A stretch of 64,000 nucleotides of DNA from NCBI GenBank assembly GCA_907164885.2, contig OU015490.1, positions 232,226,241 through 232,290,240 on the forward strand, in the 5' to 3' direction. The notes under the pieces are model-generated. The model was not told where the DNA came from. It saw nothing but the letters and a program-made list of their open reading frames with translations, and ran no database searches. Source of the DNA: Dolomedes plantarius. Taxonomy: Eukaryota > Arthropoda > Arachnida > Araneae > Dolomedidae. Of this stretch, positions 1 to 11,000 are shown piece by piece; the first letter of the stretch is position 1; each line of letters opens with the position of its first letter. The translations under genes were made by a program, and so were the position numbers.

Positions 1-620
1 CTGTTAAGATATTGTCAAATTTAAATTTTTCATCCTCCCAACGTAAAATAGTTTGAACAAGGGGGTCAAATTCGGATGGCAGGTATCTAATCAATTGAAA
101 ATATAAGCAAATTTCCTTAATGTCTTGGCCTATACCGCTGAGGCTTTCTTTTACTTTACGGATTCTTGCCGCGAACATATTGACCTGTTCATTGGGGCGA
201 ATTCGGCAATTTACCAACTCGGTGAATAGTTGCATGTGCCGGCTACGGCTGTCCGGTTGAAAATGATTTTTCAAGGTTAACCATGCATCCTGAGGAGTAG
301 TAAAATGCTCAACTACAGGTTTAAAAGCAGGGGATAAATTAAGAAAAATAGTTGATAGGGCAAGTCGAGACCTTCTTTCGAAGTCCCTTACCTCTACTAA
401 ATTTTCCTGATTGGTCGCTGGTTTAACCTCACGGCTATTAACTAATTCCCAGGCATCAATAGAGATAAGTATGTATTTAATGTCTGCTGCCCATGTATAA
501 TAATTTTCTTGGGTCAATTTTTCAACTACCGCATTCGGTTGTACAGCGGCCAAAGTTAAAATTGTACACACAAAAAAAACATATATATATATAAATAAAA
601 CTCTTAATTTTCACAAATTT
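1..620 (-). CDS. Copia-type retrotransposon gag polyprotein, partial
   Basis: A minus-strand frame without stops runs off the left edge of the window and is open for roughly 185 recognisable codons. It reads like the gag of Ty1/copia elements (UBN2/DUF4219 type): an N-terminal ENYYTWAADIKYILIS motif, then DAWLTLKNHFQPDSRSRHMQL, then a C-terminal YLPSEFDPLVQTI motif. Gag forms the virus-like particle that packages the element RNA. No ATG lies in frame at the 5' end. A nearby ATG is followed by eight T residues, one short of staying in frame, so a one-base slip may have broken the start. The matching primer site and LTR lie just upstream. Protease, integrase and reverse transcriptase would be beyond the left edge. 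Confidence 0.8.
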
Positions 621-839
621 TATAAATAGACCCCCTTCCTCCCTCTTATTGACTTTTGTAAATATAGGGCCTTTTATACTTTTAAAAACGCTTTCAGCTT
701 ACGCACCACAACACATAAAAAAAACCTTATCGCTAGTTTAATTTATTCCTTTTCAAAAAAACGGGCGTAGACACACTTATTTCGTAATATTTGCCAAAAA
801 AAAAACATATTACGCTAGGGTCTGTGTCCCATAACCAAT
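621..839 (-). other. Copia leader with putative primer-binding site
   Basis: This stretch separates the LTR from gag on the minus strand. Three bases after the LTR end (CTATAACA) it reads GGTTATGGGACACAGACC. The first nine bases match the complement of the anticodon-arm region of initiator tRNA-Met, which primes Drosophila copia reverse transcription; the remainder departs from that match. The rest is an AT-rich leader with no other signal. Confidence 0.55.
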
Positions 840-1790
840 TGTTATAGTTTGGGGCAGAAATGCCCAAAAACTTTAAATAAATATAAAAATATAAAAATAA
901 AGTTTTAGCTTAAAGTGCAGAGTCGTTATAGATAACAGGGAAGGCGGTCTATTACCTTACTAGATAGTTAGAATAGCTGGGAAAATTAAACATAAATAAG
1001 ATAAACAAACTTTTTGAAAATGTGTGGTGTGTAACCCTGAAGCGAAACATACATAAAACAAATAACTAGTTTAAAAATAACACAAGTTTATTTAAACACA
1101 TAAAGAAGTTGAATTAAAACAAAAATGATTCAACACATAAATAATTACTGTAAACATATGGGATTGCAGGGAACCTTACACAGGTTCAACTGCTCGAGAA
1201 TTAAAAAAGAAAGTTCGTAAAGTATTTAAAATACAGACGAACAAAAAAGTTTTTTTTTCTTCTAGCTTTAACAGGAGATATTGTTAAAAACAAAACAACT
1301 CACGTTTGGTAGACCCAAATCCCTTGGGTGTTTTAGCGAGAGCGGCAAACTTAAAAAAAAAAACAATGCTGCGTAACACCTTGCACGAACATTAGGAATT
1401 ACTGCGAGAAGAGGCACTGAACTCGGTTGAAATATAAACATCGCAGGTAATCGCTTCTTGGAAATGGAACAGTTTGCTTGCACAGCATACTGCTAACTGC
1501 CAAACACCGGGCACCGCGTGACTGAAATAGCTCGCTGTACGGTACTTATCTAAGTAGGCGTATTGCGACGCTCCCTGGCGGATTTCTGAAATAATGCAAA
1601 TTTATTGCACTTCAGAAAACGACGTTACACGATGATGACAAGATGACGTCATTGTGCTTTAAACTCCGTCGACTTGCTGAGATGACGCCATGGGATTAAC
1701 GTCATGGGTAATGCTTTAATGACGGCTCACGAAGTAAATATTAAAGGCTAGATAGGGAAGAAAAATGCACTCCTGCTATTTTTTCTAACA
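840..1790 (-). repeat. Copia-type LTR (5' LTR of the minus-strand element)
   Basis: Read on the minus strand the segment starts TGTTAG and ends CTATAACA, the expected TG...CA termini with a short inverted repeat, and it is followed directly by the primer-binding site. At the outer edge it abuts a dispersed repeat that has a second copy about 1.2 kb away, and the alignment of the two copies breaks exactly here, which places the LTR border. The length, about 950 bases, is long for this class. The partner LTR and the target duplication are outside the window. Confidence 0.6.
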
Positions 1791-2293
1791 CCGATAAATC
1801 GTAAAATTGACATTAATAAATGCAGAAAACCGATATATTTGTCCATCAAAACTGTCGATTTCGTGAAATTCGAAAAACTGGTTTGGGGAAAAAGCTTCGT
1901 TTGCAAAGAAAAACATTTTTAAATTTATAAAAATGTGTGTATCCTTAAATATGAAGAGTTGTAAAATACATGGAAATAAAAAATTGTCGATTGGAGGACG
2001 GAAAAGTTGAATTTTGCACGCATGAAAATAGTGGAAATTTGCGAAACGGAAAGGAGCTGGCCCACCCGGAATGTCAGCTGTTTCAGCTCTCCTCTTCTAT
2101 TGAGTTCAGCGGTTTTAAATGAATAATTAAAAAAATTAAAGTTTTGAAAGTTGAGGATAGCATCAGTGCACGCGTCTCGGCCGTCCGCGTATATCGGTAC
2201 CAGTCGCGATATCCTGCTATTCTCGGTTCGCGAGATTAGCCTGTCCCCGTGTCTGCTGACTGACAAACTAACATTTGTTTACCTTCAGCTGTT
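1791..2293. repeat. Dispersed repeat, copy 1
   Basis: About 500 bases are repeated in direct orientation at 3006-3511 with only scattered differences. The shared block starts near TAAATCGTAAAATTGACATT and ends near CTTCAGCTGTT. A GC-richer core contains CGCGATATCCTGCTAT. No coding signal was recognised. It is probably part of an unclassified transposable element. The Copia LTR interrupts its left end. Confidence 0.7.
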
Positions 2294-3005
2294 AATAGCA
2301 AGACTAGCTGAGTGGCAACCCGATGTGTTGCTTTTTCGATTTAAAATGAAATGTTTTTATTTCTTAAAGATTAAAAACTGTTTAATGACTTTTAAAAATA
2401 TATTAGAATTTTTAAAAACGAAATAATTATTTAAAATTCTCTTTATCAAATTTTGGTTTTTGGCTTTTGAAATAATTCTTTCAAATTTCCGTTCTCAAAT
2501 TTTGCTTTTTAAACAAAAAAGAAGTTCATTGAATTAGAATAAATTCAAAATATTTTAACTTCGCATTTCCTAAAATAAAAATTATTTCTGGTGCTTTAAA
2601 ATTATTTCTGGATTTCAATTATTAAATAAATGACTCGTTCTCAACTATTTTGGCATTTGGTCATTTCTTTTTGGCAACATGGCGGAATGTAAACATTACA
2701 TCTCAGGGGGCAAAAATTGCATAAAAAATAGAAAGACAATTAAGATGAATTCAAAATTGGTGGCGAAAGAATCCTCATCACTTCCTCATTAATTAGAAAT
2801 AAATTTCACTCATTTTCTGGAATTATTAGTGAGTAAAATAATAAGTCGAAAAATTACGAACTCGGCATTCAAGTTACATTAAGATACAATGACGATCAAT
2901 GCGGGAAATTTCAAAAGTGAGTTTTGTAAGTACGCTTTTTTGAATGATAACATTTTTCTATTAAATGTATTTGGTATATTTTCGAATCTAAACATCTATA
3001 AAATA
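2294..3005. other. AT-rich spacer
   Basis: Sequence between the two repeat copies. It is AT-rich, with many stops in all frames. No gene, splice-compatible exon or recognisable element was seen. Confidence 0.5.
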
Positions 3006-3511
3006 CCAATAAATCGTAAAATTGACATTAATAGGTGCAGAAAACCGAAATATTTGTCCATTAAAATAGTCGATTTCGTGAAATTCGGAAAACTGCTTTG
3101 GGGAAAAAGCTTCGTTTGCAGTGAAAAACATTTTTAACTTTTTGAAAATGTGCATATTCTTAAAGATGAAGAGTTGCAGAACACATGGAAATAAAAAATT
3201 TGTCGACTGGTGGGCGGAAAAGTTTAATTTTGCATGCATGAAAATAGTGGAAATTTGCGAAACGGAAAGGAGCTAGCCCACCCGGAATGACATCTGTTTC
3301 TATTACCCGCTTCTTTTGAGTTCGGCTGTTTTAATTGAATAATTTAAAAAGTTTAATGTTTTGAAAGTTGAGGATGGTATCAGTGCATGCGTCTCGTCCG
3401 ACCGCGTCCATCGGTACTAGTCGCGATATCCTGCTATGCTCGGTTCGCGAGATTAGCCCTTTCCCGTGTCTGCTCACTAACAAACTAACATTTCTTTACC
3501 TTCAGCTGTTG
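3006..3511. repeat. Dispersed repeat, copy 2
   Basis: Direct-orientation partner of the block at 1791-2293. It keeps the same order of motifs and ends in a very long TA tract where copy 1 continues into unrelated sequence. The reading frame through it is not shared between the copies beyond what DNA identity explains, so no protein is claimed. Confidence 0.7.
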
Positions 3512-3728
<217 letters not shown>

Positions 3729-3729
<1 letters not shown>

Positions 3730-4546
3730 CATATAAAACCCCAAAACCCTTTTAAAATTCCAAATTTCATTCAAAAATTCTTGGTTTGTAACGCGTTAAT
3801 TGGTAATTACGCATTTCGATTCCAAGAATTAACTTTCAGGCATCATTTATATAACCCCTGTAAACTCCTATACAACCCCTGTGGTTTTCTGTTTTGTCCA
3901 AGCCCAGATTTCAAGGCGTCAGTCAATTGCTGCAAGAGTTCAGGGTCACATGACTACACCTCTATTTGATTATAAATAGACGTACTTCGATGTACGTGCA
4001 GCGATTTTGGGATTTGTCATTTCCCCAACAAGATGTAACAGAGGAGGCAATAAAGTTTGTTCGAGAAGTAACGCGTCTTCCTTGTTTTCGGGACTGACGG
4101 GAACAGAATAAGAACTTGGCGGATCCTCGAATATCCCAGGGGAAGTTCCTAGGGCCACACATCTGTGAAATAAGTATCACAGGCAGAGGAAAAAATATAT
4201 TATTTACAAACGAGCTTCAGCCTTTGAGATCAAAGTTTGATTTCCTTTCTATAGCAGGGTGATGAAGGATTAATTCCTTCAAAACTCGTCACTAAAGTTT
4301 TGTGAGTATAGTCTGTTTTAAAAAGTATTTTGTACCTTTATAACTATTATTAATAAAAAGTTTTTATTTATTATTTTCTACAAAGAACAGAAAATATTAT
4401 TAGAATAATATTATTAGAATAATCTTCAGAATTAACCTTCCATATGCACGGTAAGTTTCTATACAATTCAATAAACTGAATTAAAAATTCGGGACAAAAA
4501 AATAATTTTCAATTTCCATTTTGTTCGAAAACAAGCGGTAAACTGA
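3729..4546. other. Region expected to hold the gene's last exon; none identified
   Basis: This lies just downstream of the last confirmed C3-like exon. On the minus strand a good acceptor (TTATTTCACAG) ends at 4162, followed by about 190 bases open in two frames. Joined to the preceding exon, the first codon would be TAA. No C345C-like ending with the usual tryptophan and cysteines is visible, so no exon is assigned. Confidence 0.4.
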
Positions 4547-4795
4547 TTGAAACTAAAGCCGCCTAACCTTCAGGCGCCTAGCATCTGGCGTCCAGGACCC
4601 CACTCATGGAGACTTTTGGCACCAGGAATTCGGTCTGGACTGAGACTCCAGACTCCAGATGTTTGGCATCAGGTGTCTAAACCCAACATACCACTGACGG
4701 AGACGTTTGGCGTCCTAGATGCCAAAAAATCTAGTGCCTGGGACGACGTCCGAGACGCCAGAAGTCTACGTGAGTGGCCAGCTTAAGGGTTAAAC
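4547..4795. repeat. GC-rich degenerate repeat
   Basis: A sharp island of GC-rich sequence in AT-rich surroundings. It is made of loosely repeated words such as TTTGGCGTCC, TTTGGCATCAGG, GACTCCAGA and CGAGACGCCAGA. The open frame across it looks like a by-product of the repetition. Its nature is unknown; it may be a decayed element. Confidence 0.45.
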
Positions 4796-4931
4796 TGTAA
4801 GCTCGGACCTGATACAGGTCAACGAAAGGCCGCAGCCTTGAAGTTCCAGAATGTATAACGCAGAAGAAAATAAGGGAAAATAATTAATGCATTTTTATGC
4901 ATTTATTACAAACCAGATTGTTTATACGTAC

Positions 4932-5076
4932 TATTTTTCATTGTCTTTTCCACTAGCTGGAGGATCTCTACCCAAGATGAGATATGACGCTCCTGGACGG
5001 AGGTATGCTGTTTCGCAGTATTCATGAGCACGTAGAAATCGAACTTTTTTCTCAACATCCTCCTTTTGCTCAGCTC
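4932..5076 (-). CDS. C3: C3-like exon 18: C345C domain, middle/late part
   Basis: Begins after acceptor TGTTCTCAG and ends before donor GTACGT. Joined in phase to exon 17 it encodes 47 whole codons including RAHEYCETAYLRPGASYLI, then LGRDPPASGKDNEK and the first two bases of a Tyr-type codon. This corresponds to the C345C stretch with the conserved single Cys and Tyr-Leu-hydrophobic-Gly motif. The residues that normally follow (a Trp and two or three Cys) should be in one more exon. A different frame here is open for 63 codons but does not match the family and would not splice in phase. Confidence 0.88.
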
Positions 5077-8000
5077 CTGAGAACAATTTAATGTCATTTA
5101 GACATTTCTTACGTATTTACGATATGATGAAGTATACTTTGTAACTCATAAGGTTTTAAATACACCCATACCTCGCTTTACGGCCTAGGTACGTTCCGAA
5201 AAAGTGGGCCGTAAAGCGAAAAGCCGTATAACGAATCAATTATTTTGATACAAACCCATGCAAATTTAATTGGATGTGTTCAATTTTTTATAAATAATAC
5301 AGTTTTTAGTTCATAAAACATTATATTCATTTTATGTCCTAAAATAATGCTTACATAAAAATAAAAGTACAAAACAATGTAATAATAAACAGAATAAAAA
5401 AAACATATACATACAAGACAAAAAAAATCATATGCACATATGTATACATATAATAAAAAACATAAAATAAAATGTTTAAAAACTTTTTTAATCTAATGAC
5501 GAACATTAACATGAAGAATCACTAAGCTATAATATGTCGCAATCATCACTTCCCGCTGTTGTGACCGTATAACGAAATTTTGTGGGCTGAAAATCGAAAA
5601 AAATGCCATAATTAAAAAAGGCCGTTATAGCGAAATGCCGCATAAAGAGCGGCCGTATAGCGAGGTATAAGTGTAGCAGTTTTTTGCACAGGAAATGGAC
5701 ACTTTTATTTGGACCTTTTCAAATGACTAAGGTTATAGAAAAATTTATTATTCATTAAAACAAATGCGTTTCTCCAATTAAATAAAATTTTGTCAGACAT
5801 TTTACACAAGGTAAATGTCTAGACATAAGGAAAACAAAAAAAAAATTTATTCGTTTGAGAGATTTTCAAATTAAAAATTATTTTGTTAAATTTCTAAGAT
5901 AATAAATAAAAAACATGTAAAAATTAGTTTGTAAAATATAACTCTCTTGCAAAAGGATTTAAGTTTCTGGAAATTATTAAATAGTATTTTTCCATTTGCC
6001 TCCTAATTTTTTTTTTATTTTTATGTAAATTATAATCACATTTGGAGTGACAAAGTATAGCAAACAAGGAGTGGGAAAAAGATAATTTTCTAAATTTCAT
6101 CTATGTTCTCAGTTTGTACTATTTCCTATATCTGAAACTTTTCAGTATTAACACTGGAACTTTAGGTATGTGTCTATTTTTATTCTTAATTTGTAATAAA
6201 TCAGTACCCTTATTTAGAAAACTATTGAGATTTAACGGTTATCATATATCCCATACAAATGCTAAATTGTTGTACAAAATGTAGTTTAGGTTGCAAATCA
6301 TAAACTATAAAGGTATAAACCATTTTGAAATTCTAAATTCAAATTCTTGACTACATATCAGAATAAATGAAAGAGCATTGTACAATTATCTTTCGATTTT
6401 TTTTTTCGAAAAGATCTGAACTCTACAATAGAAACAAAAGAAAAATATTGACACATGAGTAAAAGTAAATTCTTAATGCAAGATAAATTAAGGTATCCGA
6501 CTACGTTCGGAGCCCTTTTTTTGAAAAACTGTACTTGCGAAAATTTCTCTTTTGTTTTTCGAAATAATATAACACCAAAACTCGAAAATAATGAAAAAAT
6601 AGTCATTAATTATGCAAATTTTTACAAAATTGATGATTTTGGATCGAAATTTAGCAAATTTTTACAAAAACGGCTCTAGCTCTGAAAAAAAAAATTATCC
6701 ATATAACATTAACTTTTTTTCTCATACATACGTAAGTACTTTCTAAGTTTAATGACCTACAAGCTAATCGATATGTTAAAATCTAAAAAAAAATACAGGT
6801 CATTGTATCATGCAATTACATGTAAAATTTTAGCGATTTTCCATGAGATATTTTATAAATGCAGCTGTAAATCAACAAACAATATACCTAGAACCAAATC
6901 TGTAGTCCATTACATTCTTAGTACTATGATAAACATACGTGAAAAAATTCATAGACATATCATGGTTAGATTTTGAGTTATCACAAGAGTCGTATATATT
7001 TTTGATGAAAAACAAGTTCTTCAGTAAACACGATTAAAGTTTTAAACTTGTATTGAAATTCATAGCTGGTGCTGATCTTTAAATCGCTCTAATTTCATTT
7101 CTAATGATCGTATCGAAAAAATAAAACCAGATTTAGAAACATAAATTTACAATCGTTATAAAAAAAGGAATATAAACAATTTCAGAATTTTCGTCAAAAT
7201 CGATGTTTTAAACGTAGTCAGATACCTAAAATTTATGAATTCGAAATCACAAGTTTTCATTAAATAGATTTTATGAATGCAATACTTGATAAAACTATCT
7301 TACCAGCTTTAATGACCTCTATAATCTCAAAAGTGATGTTTATATGTCCCCCATCTTTTCGTAGGCGTCCGTTTAATTTGCCTTTCCAAACTGAAAAGTT
7401 TATGAAATATTAATCAAAGATCATAAAACAGTAACCTAATTTTAAACGAAATTTTCGTTGTAAGACATTGATATATGCAAATACACAATCGATACTCCTT
7501 ACATACGATATTAACACCATGTTCAAATCAGCCGAAAAATTGCAAAATACTCACCAAAATCATATTCATCACAGATAGTATTTATTATAACGTCTCTTCT
7601 GACAAATGTGTTCTTTTCTGTATACCCAGCGAAAGGTTCTTTTGGTGGACAACCACCTAAATGGAAAGAAAAACTCAACACATTTTCTTGTAAAGGAGAA
7701 AACACGGAATACATCTATTTCATTTAGAAAAACAGTTTTTCCAGTCATTTGAAAGTTTACAACCTATATTAAATGCAAGGAACTGAAACAATTTATCCTG
7801 GTAAAAATACTTAATAAAACCAGTAGAGGGTTATTATACGTAAGTCGACAATAAAATTACATATGTACAACACAATGTGATGTATAATATTGTATACAAT
7901 TTTGATGACAGTATGATTGTAGAGAACGTACCCCTGGGATTCACACATAAACATGTCTATACGATCATTAAGAATATTTAAGAATAGAAAAAAATAAAAA

Positions 8001-11000
8001 GAACAATACACAAAACTTTTCAATTAGTTATATAAGATTTATTTTGTTAATGGAATTTATAAATAATACAACTGCGATGCAATGGGCATTAATTTTCAAT
8101 ATCAAGCTTCGAATTCACTTACCAAAAATGGTGTGGTTGAATTGCTGGAGGAAATTCATAGGTTTTTGCCATAAATGCGTTTTAATATAATGCCATAATG
8201 TGATTTTATAAAAAACTTGGATGTTCCGATTTTTAAAAAATAATTGGAATTTCTCAAAAAAAATTGAATGATAGGATAACATAGAATAATGGCGAAAATT
8301 GTTTTCAAGAGAATCATCATATAAATCATAGAACAACTAACCAAAAAAATCAGAAGAAAATTACCCAAAATGCATTTGTCTTTTCATAAAGGAAAGAATA
8401 AAATAAGAAAAAATCCATTAAGTTTAAGGCAATAAATGTATAAAAAAATTATTCCAAAAATTCTTAAAAATCAAGGAAGTAATTTACCAATTTAAACATT
8501 AATCTTTAAGCTATAAATTCTAATACATAATAAATATAATTTTTAAACATAAGGCAAAACAATTTTACAGGTGCTGCTATCTTTTGACAGAAAAGTGAAG
8601 CAATGCTGAATAATATGTGAATATTTTATATATATATATACAGGGTGTCCAAAAACGACCGCATAAACTCTGCACAGCTAGATTCCTCGTTGGGAGTACA
8701 TAAAAACTGCCCAAAGAAGCGTTCCTGTACGATCCATAGTTTACGAGAAAAATACGAAAAACAAAGTATGACGTCACTGCGAGTGCAAGAAAAAACACTT
8801 TATTGAACATATCAACAGCATGCACAATTTAAAGTAGATGTTCAAAGTGTCCGCCGTGCATGTCGAGGCCGGCTTGAGCACGCCGTGGAATGGCTGTCAT
8901 CACACGTCGCAGCATCGCGGGGTCCACCGAAGTACAAACAGCATGAAGACGAGTAACTAAGTCCGTCTGTGTTGTCACTACGTCTCGATACACCAGTTCC
9001 TTGAGATGGCCCCATAGGAAAAAATCCAACGGTGTAAGATCTGGGGAACGTGGCGGCCATAGAACCAGACCCCCACGTCCGATCCAGCGGCCGGGGTATT
9101 CCATATCCAGCCAACCACGTACAGGAGAACAGAAATGCACCGGAGCCCCATCATACTGGAACCAAAGTCCCGGTATTGCCGCTAATGGTATGTCATCGAG
9201 GAACTCGGTTAATACCTCATTGATAAACACCAAGTACGACTGTCCCGAGAGCCGTTCAGGCAACAGATATGACCCAAGCAGGCGATCCCCGAACGTTTTA
9301 AACATTATCGTCTGGAAAGATATGCAAATATTGTTGTTGATATGTCCAATAAAGTGTTTTTTTCTTGCACCGGCAGTGACGTCATACTTTGTTTTTCGTA
9401 TTTTTCTCGTAAACTATGGATCGTACAGGAACGCTTCTTTGGGCAGTTTTTATGTACTCCCAACGAGGAATCTAGCTGTGCTGAGTTTATGCGGTCGTTT
9501 TGGGACACCCTGTATATATTCAGTTCATATAAACAAACACGTTACATTTAAAATGTAAGGGATTAATATATAATATTAATGTACAAACAAATAATCTTTT
9601 TATCAATTTCAAACATTATACGCTTTGTGTCTATATAGTATCTAGAAATAACACATACGTTGAATGTTGAATTAAATTTCGCTGTTTAATGTATATTTTA
9701 GCATTTATATAATAAGAGAAACGGTAGGTTACACTCGATTTTATTAACAATGAAAACTGATTAACATGATAAAATACTAAATTTCTCCAACAATATTCAA
9801 TCACTTGGAGACGTTAATGCTTACCATCAGCACATACACACACGCCGCCTTCGCAGAGAGTTTTCAATAAAGGACTGCTTTTATCAGGTGTGTAAAATTT
9901 TGTACAAACTGCATCTGTTGAAATGAAGAAGATAGTAATTAAACTAAGACAATTTTAAACTCCGAAATATCAAAATGTCAAATTTTATGTTTTTTGTAGA
10001 CATGCATTTTTAACATCAACTGTATTTCACAAAAATGACAATGTAACGTTTAAAAAAAAATAGGTTACCCAATGTATTTAATACTAGCGGCCCGTCCCGA
10101 CTTTGTCCGGGTTGAACAAAACATTATACCAATAAGTTTCCAGTTGATAGCCAATAAATTGTAAATCTTTTTTTACCTTAATAATAACCTAAATAATACC
10201 TTAAATTAATTTTATGTCATGTAATAATTAAAATAAATTTTTTAAAAGAAAAAGGCGTGCCGGAGAACGGCTAGGTTCGAACCGCTAGCGACAGAACAAA
10301 AGCCGACCACGATAGCACCACGCTAAGGATCGTTGAAATCTTCGGAACAAAAAGCGGTAGAAGACAGTAGCGGAAACAATGGAAATTGTTAGGATTAAGC
10401 CCCAAACTTTATTTCTACTGATCAGATATACATAATATATAGCCTATGTCCATCTGGAATAATGTACCTTTCAAACAGTGAAAGAATGTTTCAAATAGGT
10501 ACAGTGGTTCTGAAGATTACCCTCCACGTACAAAATCGCTCTCTCTTTATATATAAGTATAGATTGTTAAATCGCAATATGAACTGAAGTACTTGAGGTT
10601 TTAGAAGGAGTGATTTTATTAACAGAAATTTAGGATAGTCCCTGCAACAAAGTACAGGGTGTTCATAATTAACCCGCCAGGATGCGTGCAGACAACACTG
10701 ACGCGAGGACGCGCGTCGGGTCGAAGAGGCCCGGTCGATCAATTTTGCACTTTTTATCATTAAAAAGGGATTTTAGTTAAGTTTTAAGTATGAAAAGGAA
10801 TAGAAATAATAAAATTTTAGACATGAATTTCAGAAAAAAATATTGACTTCTCATTTAATAGCATAATTTACATACAGTAAAAGCATGTCCTTTGCAGACA
10901 TTTTATTTCACATTTGGCACAAATGGTTTTTGATTTTCTATCTTTGATTTCGGCCACAGTAGTTTTTTTAGCATCGCGATCTCTTTGAAAATTGCTGGCT

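Noticed and set aside
3970..4162. Segment after a good acceptor, as last exon of the C3-like gene
   Set aside because: In phase it begins with a stop, and no frame resembles the end of C345C.
4547..4786. 79-codon plus-strand frame
   Set aside because: Arises from the GC-rich degenerate repeat; no family similarity.
4906..5097. Minus-strand frame of 63 codons in exon 18
   Set aside because: It is another frame of the exon; only the spliced frame matches the C345C domain and the phase of exon 17.
9001..9558. 185-codon plus-strand frame
   Set aside because: Antisense of the transposase fragment and TIR of the mariner-like element.
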